Shown: positions 6,879 to 12,605 of the stretch, piece by piece
Layout: each line of letters begins with the position of its first letter
Position numbering within the stretch: position 1 is the stretch's first letter
Assembly: GCA_022614705.1 (NCBI GenBank)
Contig: JAKEIB010000144.1
Span: 1 to 12,605, forward strand
From: Planctomycetota bacterium
GTDB taxonomy: Bacteria; Planctomycetota; Planctomycetia; Pirellulales; Lacipirellulaceae
DNA length: 12,605 nucleotides
Direction of reading: 5' to 3'
The notes under the pieces: generated by a model
What the model saw: only the letters and a program-made list of their open reading frames with translations
Databases searched by the model: none
Told to the model about the DNA's origin: nothing
Program-made: the position numbers and the translations under genes

Positions 6879-7790
6879 TCAGCGGACCATCCATTTTCGC
6901 AAAGTGGCAAAGTCGGTCTTAAGCGCCTCAATATTCGCATTTGGGCCGCGATCTTCGGCATATTCCACATGAAGCGTAATCGGACCGGCAAAGCTCGAAT
7001 CGCGCAACTGCTGGAAGAACTTCGGATCAACTTGACCGGTGCCGAGCGGTACGTGCTGCGATTTGCGGCCGTTCCAGGCGAAATCCTTCACCGATACGGC
7101 GCCCAGATGCGGCTTCATCAAATTCCAGTAGACGGGCCAGGCCTCGCCGCCTTCCACCGCGGCGTGTCGGATATCAAACGCACAGCCAATTTCGCTCACC
7201 CGACAATCTTTGATCAAGCTGTGGAGGTCCCACAACGTAGCGCCTAGCATGTCCGCGCCGCAATGGTTTTGATACAACGCGGCGATTCCCAGCTCGCGAT
7301 TCAGCGCTGCGATGTCGCGAAACACCGGCTGCAGCGCGGCGAGTTGCGGCAGTATCGGTTGGTTCAAGTCGTAGAGGTGGAATCCTAGACGGTAGCGATT
7401 GATGCCGTTCTTGGCCGCCGTCCGCAATAGCGGCTCCGCACTCGGCTCGTCGGCCCGTAAGATGTCGGTGGTCAGAATCGTGATTTCGAGACCGCGTTTG
7501 GCCAGCGCTTCGTTGAGTCGCGGCAATTCTTCCGCCGCGCGGGCCGGATCGATGTAACTCTCCTTTTTGCGAGCCGTAACTTCAATGCCATCAAAACCAG
7601 CCTCGGCAATCGCGTCGGCAAGTTGGTCGAAATCGAGCTCCGTGAGGAATTTTACGAACGCACAATAGGTGAATCGCTTTGGTGGGCGGACACCCGCGCT
7701 TAGACGCACAGGCATGGCGAGCGCCGCGGCAGCAGCCGCGGCAGCCTTGGCGAATTGTCGGCGATGAATCACTGTGGAAATGTCGCTCAT
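6879..7790 (-). CDS. Tat-exported sugar phosphate isomerase/epimerase-like TIM-barrel protein
   Basis: The 303-residue protein belongs to the AP-endonuclease-2/xylose-isomerase-like TIM-barrel family, typically annotated as sugar phosphate isomerase/epimerase. Its N-terminus, MSDISTVIHRRQFAKAA followed by a run of alanines, is a twin-arginine signal (R10-R11), so it is probably exported folded. The barrel starts at about residue 39; likely metal or active-site stretches are GIEV (68-71), YQNHCG (173-178), FDIRHA (205-210), VSVKDFAW (232-239) and LHVEY (273-277). I prefer the ATG at 7788-7790 because AAGGGG lies about 9 nt upstream and the Tat signal sits right after it. A further in-frame ATG at 7835 would add 15 residues ahead of the signal. 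The substrate is unknown; nearby genes suggest sugar or sugar-acid metabolism. It is transcribed towards the tRNA remnant. Confidence 0.85.
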   Translation of the reverse strand: MSDISTVIHRRQFAKAAAAAAAALAMPVRLSAGVRPPKRFTYCAFVKFLTELDFDQLADAIAEAGFDGIEVTARKKESYIDPARAAEELPRLNEALAKRGLEITILTTDILRADEPSAEPLLRTAAKNGINRYRLGFHLYDLNQPILPQLAALQPVFRDIAALNRELGIAALYQNHCGADMLGATLWDLHSLIKDCRVSEIGCAFDIRHAAVEGGEAWPVYWNLMKPHLGAVSVKDFAWNGRKSQHVPLGTGQVDPKFFQQLRDSSFAGPITLHVEYAEDRGPNANIEALKTDFATLRKWMVR

Positions 7791-8123
7791 GATGCAAGAC
7801 CCCTTGTCGTGGACGCGATATGTCGTGCGTGCCAAACCAAAGTTTCAATCCCAGTCGAGGCGAAGGTGGAAGAGATCACCACGTGCATCTGAAAACAGCA
7901 GTGCGGTAGTAACCCCCTGAACCGAATAGACTATTCATTAGAACCGACTATGATGGGTGGGCAATCCGAAAAATCCGAATCAACTTCCGATTTTCCGCAA
8001 CGACGCCATAATTCGTCGCCATGGGGATCCGTGGAATAGATTAGGCTGTAGGTCAGGCTTTCCAGCCTGACGTGCTCCCGGTTTATGTCAGGCTAAAAGC
8101 TTGACCTACTGGAATGTAAACGA
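7791..8123. other. 333-bp intergenic region between divergent genes
   Basis: This gap separates the minus-strand isomerase-like gene from the plus-strand enolase-superfamily gene, and so should hold both promoters. The AAGGGG ribosome-binding site of the minus-strand gene lies at its left end. A repeated ATCCGAA near 7963-7979 is followed by CCGATTTTCC, giving a loose inverted repeat that might be an operator. The right third holds the palindromic repeat at 8048-8109. No gene is seen. Confidence 0.5.
8048..8109. repeat. 62-bp palindromic repeat with two nested hairpins
   Basis: The outer arms GTAGGTCAGGCTTT (8048-8061) and AAAGCTTGACCTAC (8096-8109) pair at 13 of 14 positions. Inside, GTCAGGCT (8052-8059) pairs perfectly with AGCCTGAC (8064-8071) around a TTCC loop, and a second hairpin pairs GTCAGGCT (8087-8094) with AGCTTGAC (8098-8105). 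The element ends 14 bp before the next gene's start codon. It looks like a dispersed palindromic repeat of the kind common in planctomycete intergenic regions; copy number elsewhere cannot be judged here. Confidence 0.8.
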
Positions 8124-9608
8124 ATGTCAAGTCCAGTAAGCAAGTTCGGCGCGGTATCGCCTGATATCGAAATGCGCACGGACGTGCGCGTCGTAGGCGC
8201 GGAACTGTTCCTGCTGCCAGTCCGCACCCGCGTGCCGCTGAAGTTTGGCTCGGAGACGTTGGATTCGGTCACATGCGCGCGGGTACGTCTGCAGGTAACC
8301 GATCGCACTGGCCGAACTGCGTCGGGGTGGGGCGAGACGCCGCTGAGCGTTCAATGGGCGTGGCCCGCCGAGTTGAGCTCGAGCGAGCGGTACGATTCCA
8401 TGGTTGGATTTTGCAAGGAGTTGGTGCCGGCCTGGTCCGGGTTCGACACGTGGGGGCACCCGATCGAAGTCGGCCATAGTTTTATGCAGTTCGTTCTGCC
8501 CCGGCTTCGCCAGCAATTCAATGACGGCCGCGATGCGGCCCACCGCCTTCCGTTGCTGGCGGCATTGGTCTCGCTTTCGGCATTCGACATCGCGTTGCAC
8601 GATGCCTACGGCATGTTGCACGATGTGCCGATCTACACGACCTACAATCGCGAATGGATGGGCCGAGACTTGTCTTGGTATTTGGAGCCCGCCAAGGGCG
8701 CGGTGGTCGATTTTCGCGGCCGCTATCCGCAGGATTTCTTCTCGCACCCGCCGGCAACGCGGTTGGCCGCCTGGCACCTCGTCGGCGGCCTGGATCCGCT
8801 CGATAGCAGCGAGGTGAATAGCCAGCCGGGCGCCCGGCAGCCGGATAAGCCGGGCGCCGGGTCGGCGTATGGATTTCCCGTGCTTCTTGGCGATTGGATC
8901 GAGCATGATGGGCTGTTCTGCTTGAAGATCAAGCTGCGCGGCAACGACTCCGCGTGGGACTACGAGCGAATCGTTCGCGTGGGAAAAATCGCGTTGGAGC
9001 GCGGCGTGCGGCACCTGTCGGCCGACTTCAATTGCACCGTGATGGAACTGGAGTATGTAAACACGATTTTGGACCGACTGACGGCGGAACAACCGGCCAT
9101 AAGTCGCTTACTGCTCTACGTCGAGCAGCCGTTTGCGTATGAGCTGGAGGATTCTCCGCTCGATGTGCGCAGCGTGGCGGCGCGCAAACCGCTGTTCATG
9201 GATGAAAGTGCGCACAGTTGGCAGCAAGTCCGTCTCGGCCGGGCATTGGGTTGGACGGGAGTCGCGCTGAAGACCTGCAAAACACAGACGGGCGCGCTGC
9301 TGTCGCTGTGCTGGGCAAAAGCGCACGGCATGGATTTGATGGTGCAGGACCTCACCAATCCGATGTTGGCCCAGATTCCGCATGTGTTGCTGGCTGCCCA
9401 CGCCGGCACCATCATGGGTGTCGAAACCAACGCCATGCAGTTTTATCCACAAGCATCAGTCGCCGAAGCCCAGATTCATCCTGGCCTGTTTACGCGCGTG
9501 GCCGGCCAAATCGATCTGACGACGATTCGCGGGGCGGGGTTCGGTTACAACGGCGCGGAAGCCGCGCGCAAGTTGCCGCGTCCAGCCGCCAGTTCTCGGG
9601 CAGGATAA
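8124..9608 (+). CDS. Mandelate racemase/muconate lactonizing enzyme family protein (enolase superfamily)
   Basis: The 494-residue protein has the enolase-superfamily capping domain (about 20-180) and a (beta/alpha)7beta barrel. Active-site features are visible: KIK (K268, K270) as general base/acid, metal ligands in SADFN (D301), VEQPF (E334) and MDES (D360/E361), and LKTCKTQTG (K383) late in the barrel. Such enzymes abstract a proton alpha to a carboxylate, as in sugar-acid dehydratases and racemases; the substrate cannot be named. It is longer than the usual 350-420 residues, partly from an insertion at about 200-262 that includes a repeat-derived segment (about 231-248). The ATG at 8124 has no clear ribosome-binding site; an ATG at 8172 just before the first strand is an alternative. 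It converges on the permease gene, 66 bp away. It is likely cytosolic and may act on the product of the neighbouring transporter, which is inference. Confidence 0.87.
   Translation: MSSPVSKFGAVSPDIEMRTDVRVVGAELFLLPVRTRVPLKFGSETLDSVTCARVRLQVTDRTGRTASGWGETPLSVQWAWPAELSSSERYDSMVGFCKELVPAWSGFDTWGHPIEVGHSFMQFVLPRLRQQFNDGRDAAHRLPLLAALVSLSAFDIALHDAYGMLHDVPIYTTYNREWMGRDLSWYLEPAKGAVVDFRGRYPQDFFSHPPATRLAAWHLVGGLDPLDSSEVNSQPGARQPDKPGAGSAYGFPVLLGDWIEHDGLFCLKIKLRGNDSAWDYERIVRVGKIALERGVRHLSADFNCTVMELEYVNTILDRLTAEQPAISRLLLYVEQPFAYELEDSPLDVRSVAARKPLFMDESAHSWQQVRLGRALGWTGVALKTCKTQTGALLSLCWAKAHGMDLMVQDLTNPMLAQIPHVLLAAHAGTIMGVETNAMQFYPQASVAEAQIHPGLFTRVAGQIDLTTIRGAGFGYNGAEAARKLPRPAASSRAG
8825..8861. repeat. GC-rich palindromic repeat inside the enolase-family gene
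   Basis: GCCGGGCGCCCGGC at 8825-8838 is a perfect 14-bp palindrome. Its right part GGCGCCCGGC (8829-8838) pairs perfectly with GCCGGGCGCC (8849-8858) around a 10-nt loop, and GCCGGGCG is repeated directly at 8825 and 8849. In frame it encodes the Pro/Gly-rich stretch QPGARQPDKPGAG, which lacks family character. This looks like a REP-type element inserted in frame. Confidence 0.7.
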
Positions 9609-9643
9609 GACGCCTTCCCACGTTGACATGTCGGCGGGTAATG

Positions 9644-9667
9644 AACGCAACCTTGCGTTTCTTTCCC
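9644..9667. terminator. Possible weak intrinsic terminator between convergent genes
   Basis: AACGCA (9644-9649) pairs with TGCGTT (9654-9659) around an ACCT loop and is followed by TCTTTCCC on the plus strand. It lies in the 66-bp gap between the convergent enolase-family and permease genes, 35 bp after the plus-strand stop. The stem is short and the T-run interrupted, so the call is tentative. Confidence 0.4.
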
Positions 9668-9674
9668 ATGTGGA

Positions 9675-10679
9675 TCATGAGGACGACGTTGAGCGTCTTA
9701 CCCGTATCTGGTCTACCGTCACAGCGGCGACGATGATGACGCCAAGGATGATGTCCTGCACGGGATTGCTCAAGCCGAGCTGTGTGCAACCGCTGGCGAT
9801 GGTTTGCATGAGCAGCGCGCCGGTGAGGGTGCCCAGGACGGTGCCGCGACCGCCGCTCAGGCTAGCGCCGCCGATGACGACGGCGGCGATTACTTTTAAT
9901 TCCAAGCCGACGCCCGACGTCGGATTGCCGACTTTGAGCTTGGCAAACTGATACAGGCCCGCCAGCCCGACGAACAGACCGCCCAACGTATACACGGCAA
10001 GTTTTATCGCCGGTACATTCAGGCCGCAGAGCCGCGCCGTTTGTTCGTTCGAGCCGAGCGCGAATACGTACCGGCCAAACACAGTATAGCGCAACACGAG
10101 GCTCAAGATCGCCGCAAGCGCGAGCATGATCCATACCCCTGGCGCCACGAGCAACCAGGACGGATCGGGATTGGGCATGGCTAAGCCACTCATCCAATCG
10201 GGAACGCTCGCCAGTGGCGGGCGGACTGTAGTTTCATCGGCCACCAACTTGGCGATGCCCAGGTATGCAGTCATTGTTCCCAAGGTCACGATGAACGGCG
10301 CGACTCTCAACGCGCTGATCAAGGCGCCGTTCACGCTTCCCGCGGCACAACCGGTCAGCACGCAACAAGCCACAGCCAATTCGATCGGCCCGCCCTGTTT
10401 GAGCACCCAGGCCATGACGGTGGCGCATAACGCTACAGCGGTGCCGACCGAAAGATCAATCCCCCCGGCGATGATGATGACGGTCATTCCCAAAGCCGCC
10501 ACCACGACGGGAGCCGAGGAAATGAGCATCGTCTGCAAATTTCTCAGCGACAGAAATCGTCCACCATCCGGCTGGGCGGCGTCGGCCAGGGCGAAAAAGG
10601 TAAACACCAGCAGCAATGCCAACAGAGGCCCGAACTGGCCGGCCAGCAAAGTCCACACGTTGGCGCGGGATGTGGTCAT
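9675..10679 (-). CDS. rbsC: RbsC-like sugar ABC transporter permease
   Basis: The 334-residue, very hydrophobic protein belongs to the carbohydrate-uptake (CUT2) permease family of RbsC, XylH and AraH, which form the inner-membrane channel together with an RbsA-type ATPase. Family hallmarks are ALGMTVIIIAGGIDLSVG (62-79), PFIVTLGTMTAYLGIA (128-143), GRYVFALGSNEQTARLCG (202-219) and, near the C-terminus, VIGGASLSGGRGTVLG (268-283), the cytoplasmic ATPase-contact region. About eight to ten membrane helices are expected from the hydrophobic stretches. The ATG at 10677-10679 has only a weak upstream GGTGA. It lies downstream of the RbsA-like ATPase gene on the same strand and is probably cotranscribed, although a 172-bp gap with a long inverted repeat separates the two. 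The symbol indicates family only; the sugar is not known. Confidence 0.92.
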   Translation of the reverse strand: MTTSRANVWTLLAGQFGPLLALLLVFTFFALADAAQPDGGRFLSLRNLQTMLISSAPVVVAALGMTVIIIAGGIDLSVGTAVALCATVMAWVLKQGGPIELAVACCVLTGCAAGSVNGALISALRVAPFIVTLGTMTAYLGIAKLVADETTVRPPLASVPDWMSGLAMPNPDPSWLLVAPGVWIMLALAAILSLVLRYTVFGRYVFALGSNEQTARLCGLNVPAIKLAVYTLGGLFVGLAGLYQFAKLKVGNPTSGVGLELKVIAAVVIGGASLSGGRGTVLGTLTGALLMQTIASGCTQLGLSNPVQDIILGVIIVAAVTVDQIRVRRSTSSS

Positions 10680-10712
10680 TACTCATTCACCAAACGCTAA
10701 ACGGAATTTCGA

Positions 10713-10824
10713 ATGGCCACGAAGAGGCACAAAAAGACACAAGAATCGATAGATATCTTCAGTCGTGGCGGCGTTAATCATCTCGTCTCTTACTTTGTGT
10801 CTTTTTGTGCCTCTTTGCGGCCAT
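10713..10824. repeat. 112-bp element with 30-bp inverted repeats
   Basis: The left arm at 10713-10742 starts ATGGCCACGAAGAGGCACAA, and the right arm at 10795-10824 is its reverse complement at 28 of 30 positions. The two mismatches are transitions that would still pair as G-U in RNA on one strand. The spacer is 52 bp. The element sits between the ATPase and permease genes and would form a very stable hairpin in their transcript. It resembles a non-autonomous mobile or REP-like element; no transposase or obvious target duplication is visible. Confidence 0.85.
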
Positions 10825-10851
10825 CGATGGTTCGTTGTTTTTCAGTTTCAG

Positions 10852-12456
10852 TCAATCACTTTCGATGGCTCGCGACAAAAGTGATTTCTCGGTCCACGCG
10901 TCGGCGGGTCGAATCTCGCGCAGTCGCCCGCGCGACATGACGCCGATTCGGTCACACACCCGCAGCAGTTCCTGAAAATACGAACTTACGAACAAAATGG
11001 CCCGGCCCTCGGCCGCCAACTCGCCGATTTGGCGATAGATGGTCGCCTTGGTGCCCACGTCGATCCCGCGAGTGGGTTCGTCGAGCAGCAGCACTTCGGC
11101 ACGCTGATGCAGCACGCGGGCCAGGGCCACTTTTTGCTGATTCCCTCCCGATAGTGTTTCGACCGCACGTTCTGGTGAGGCGGCTTTGATTTCCAGTCGC
11201 TGCATCCACTGCGCGACGGCTTGCCGCCGTCGGTTCAGATTTAGCCAACCCCAGCGGCTGTACGGAAACAACCGACTATAGGTGATGTTGTCGGCGATCG
11301 AGCGGGCTTGCGCCAGCCCCTCGCGTTTGCGATCTTCCGACACATAGGCCAGCCCCGCGCGGATGCGGGCCTTGGGTGTGGCCCTGGGATAGATTGTGCC
11401 CACGCGCACGCGGCCGCCGCGCACCGGATCGAGCGCGAAGATCGAGCGAACCAACTCGGTCCGTCCGGCACCCACCAATCCTGCCAAGCCGAGGATTTCA
11501 CCGCGACGGAGATCGAACGACACGTCTCGGGGTTTCGGCGCGCCGGAGAGACCAGATAGCGACAGCATGGTCTCACCCGGTGTGTGCGGCACGTTGGGAT
11601 ACAACTCGTCGATCCGTCGACCCACCATGACCGAGACAATGTGTGTTGTGCTCGTTCCGGCGAGCGCTCCGCTGTCGACCGTTTCGCCGTCGCGAAGCAC
11701 GGTGTAGCAATCGCACACGCGGCGAACTTCCTCCAAGAAGTGACTGATGTAGATCACTCCCAAGCCTTCTTGCCTCAGCCGGGCGATTGTTTCAAATAAG
11801 CGCTCGACGTCGGCCGGGGCCAATGAACTGGTGGGTTCGTCAAAGACGATCACTTTGGCATCGCTAGCCAGTGCGCGGGCGATTTCCACCAACTGCTGCA
11901 TACCGATTGAAAGCCGCGCCACCGGTGTCTCCAGCGGCAAGTCGGCATGACCCAAACGCTCGAGCGCCGCGCGGACCTGGCGACGTTGCGCGACTCGATC
12001 GACCACTCCCCACCGCGCGTGCTCCTGCCCAAGCATGATGTTCTCTTCCACGCTTAAATCAGGCGCCAAATTCAATTCCTGGTAGATCATGGCCACGCCG
12101 GCCAGCCGCGCTGCGTGGGGACCCGCAGGAGCATACCGTCGGCCAGCTAGCTCCATGCTTCCGCTATCCGGCGAGTGCGCTCCACTGAGGACCTTCATCA
12201 GTGTGCTTTTACCCGCGCCATTCTCACCTATCAGCGCCAAGGCTTGACCGGCCCGCAGTTCTAACGAAACGCCGCGCAACGCCTTTGTCGCGCCAAATCG
12301 TTTAAATATCCCCGTCATGCGGAGTAGCGGCGCCGCGGATTGTGAAGGATGGATATTTTCCACGGGGAAGTGACGATAAGTTGCGGAGAAAAGCGGCTTG
12401 TATCCGGAGGATTGCATTACAGAACGGCGAACTCGATGTAGCTCAGGATTATGCAA
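10852..12456 (-). CDS. rbsA: RbsA-like sugar ABC transporter ATP-binding protein (two fused ATPase domains)
   Basis: The product has two nucleotide-binding domains in one chain, as in RbsA, MglA and XylG. The first has Walker A GENGAGKST (77-85), Q-loop IYQELNLAPDLSVEENI, signature LSIGMQQ (182-188), Walker B VIVFDEP (202-208) and H239. The second has the usual degenerate P-loop GLVGAGRTE (326-334), signature LSGGNQQ (435-441), Walker B VLLLDEP (455-461) and serine in place of the H-loop histidine (FVSSYFQ). It energises uptake through the RbsC-like permease encoded downstream. The frame is 534 residues, about 30 longer than typical. Homology begins at about residue 43, so the true start may be the ATG at 12417 or the GTG at 12363; none has a clear ribosome-binding site. 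No sugar-binding protein gene lies in the window. The symbol indicates family, not substrate. Confidence 0.93.
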   Translation of the reverse strand: MHNPELHRVRRSVMQSSGYKPLFSATYRHFPVENIHPSQSAAPLLRMTGIFKRFGATKALRGVSLELRAGQALALIGENGAGKSTLMKVLSGAHSPDSGSMELAGRRYAPAGPHAARLAGVAMIYQELNLAPDLSVEENIMLGQEHARWGVVDRVAQRRQVRAALERLGHADLPLETPVARLSIGMQQLVEIARALASDAKVIVFDEPTSSLAPADVERLFETIARLRQEGLGVIYISHFLEEVRRVCDCYTVLRDGETVDSGALAGTSTTHIVSVMVGRRIDELYPNVPHTPGETMLSLSGLSGAPKPRDVSFDLRRGEILGLAGLVGAGRTELVRSIFALDPVRGGRVRVGTIYPRATPKARIRAGLAYVSEDRKREGLAQARSIADNITYSRLFPYSRWGWLNLNRRRQAVAQWMQRLEIKAASPERAVETLSGGNQQKVALARVLHQRAEVLLLDEPTRGIDVGTKATIYRQIGELAAEGRAILFVSSYFQELLRVCDRIGVMSRGRLREIRPADAWTEKSLLSRAIESD

Positions 12457-12468
12457 GTGCTAATAACA

Positions 12469-12585
12469 GGCCCGAAGGGCCAGCAGTCAATAGCCAGGGG
12501 CGTCAGCCCCTGGAAGCAAATCCGTGACGACCGGTAAGCCCCACCGGGGCGACAGTGAACGTATTTACTGCCGCCCTTTCAGGGC
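12469..12585. repeat. Cluster of four GC-rich hairpins at the right edge
   Basis: Four short inverted repeats follow each other: GGCCC-GAA-GGGCC (12469-12481), CCAGGGGC-GTCA-GCCCCTGG (12494-12513), GCCCC-ACC-GGGGC (12538-12550) and GCCCT-TTC-AGGGC (12573-12585). CAGT and ACTG also flank 12553-12570. The arrangement is like compound REP/BIME elements that RAYT-type transposases mobilise, and similar strings are frequent in planctomycete genomes. No gene is seen from 12457 to the window end. The cluster lies just upstream of the ATPase gene and may run past the edge. Confidence 0.7.
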
Positions 12586-12605
12586 TTTCGTTTCATACCA
12601 ACGAC

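Noticed and set aside
6683..7030. Minus-strand frame with two GFEP-type motifs, possibly an integrase tail
   Set aside because: GFEP peptides arise from translating tRNA T-arms in reverse; no integrase catalytic residues are present.
6606..7247. 213-codon plus-strand open frame
   Set aside because: It runs through the tRNA remnant (giving a VEGSNPFSP-type peptide typical of translated tRNA) and then antisense to the isomerase-like gene.
8127..9092. 321-codon minus-strand open frame
   Set aside because: It is antisense to the enolase-superfamily gene, which carries the catalytic motifs; long shadow frames are expected in GC-rich DNA.
10126..10752. 208-codon plus-strand open frame
   Set aside because: It is antisense to the permease and ends in the inverted-repeat element; its composition is low-information Thr/Ala/Pro without family character.
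10713..10940. Small gene starting MATKRHKKTQ on the plus strand
   Set aside because: It is the translation of the inverted-repeat arm and then runs antisense into the ATPase gene; such peptides are a repeat artefact.

Overview
The window looks like a piece of a planctomycete (Pirellulales-type) chromosome. This rests on the gene content: a Tat-exported sugar isomerase/epimerase-like protein, a long mandelate-racemase-family enzyme and an RbsAC-type sugar ABC transporter. It also rests on the scattered palindromic intergenic repeats, which resemble those in planctomycete genomes. The lineage is an inference; no rRNA or other marker gene is present.

The left half (1 to about 6760) reads as an accessory, defence-like region. 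A long minus-strand gene, open at the left edge (1-2170), encodes a DUF499-type ATPase of the kind found beside methylases and helicases in defence islands. Diverging from it across a 162-bp gap is a tight three-gene plus-strand operon: an SMC/TrlF-like AAA ATPase (2333-4237), a soluble histidine kinase with N-terminal HEAT-like repeats (4238-5422), and a response regulator with two C-terminal winged-helix-like domains (5397-6542). The gene joints are 0 bp and a 26-bp overlap. I do not recognise this ATPase-kinase-regulator set as a named system, so it is the best candidate for an undescribed one.

The module is followed by 336 bp without a gene (6543-6878). This stretch contains a degenerate tRNA 3' portion at about 6711-6765: it has an intact T-arm and acceptor 3' strand, but no 5' acceptor strand and a collapsed anticodon loop. 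Its orientation is what is expected if a mobile island inserted into a tRNA gene lying to the left, with this remnant marking the right end.

The right half (6879-12605) is ordinary metabolic chromosome: a sugar isomerase-like TIM-barrel protein (minus strand), an enolase-superfamily dehydratase/racemase (plus strand), and an RbsC-like permease and RbsA-like double ATPase (both minus strand). Together they suggest uptake and catabolism of a sugar or sugar acid of unknown identity. No periplasmic binding protein lies in the window. Several palindromic repeats decorate this half: upstream of the enolase-family gene, inside its coding sequence, between the permease and ATPase genes, and as a hairpin cluster at the right edge. 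No CRISPR array, rRNA, complete tRNA, transposase or integrase was found.
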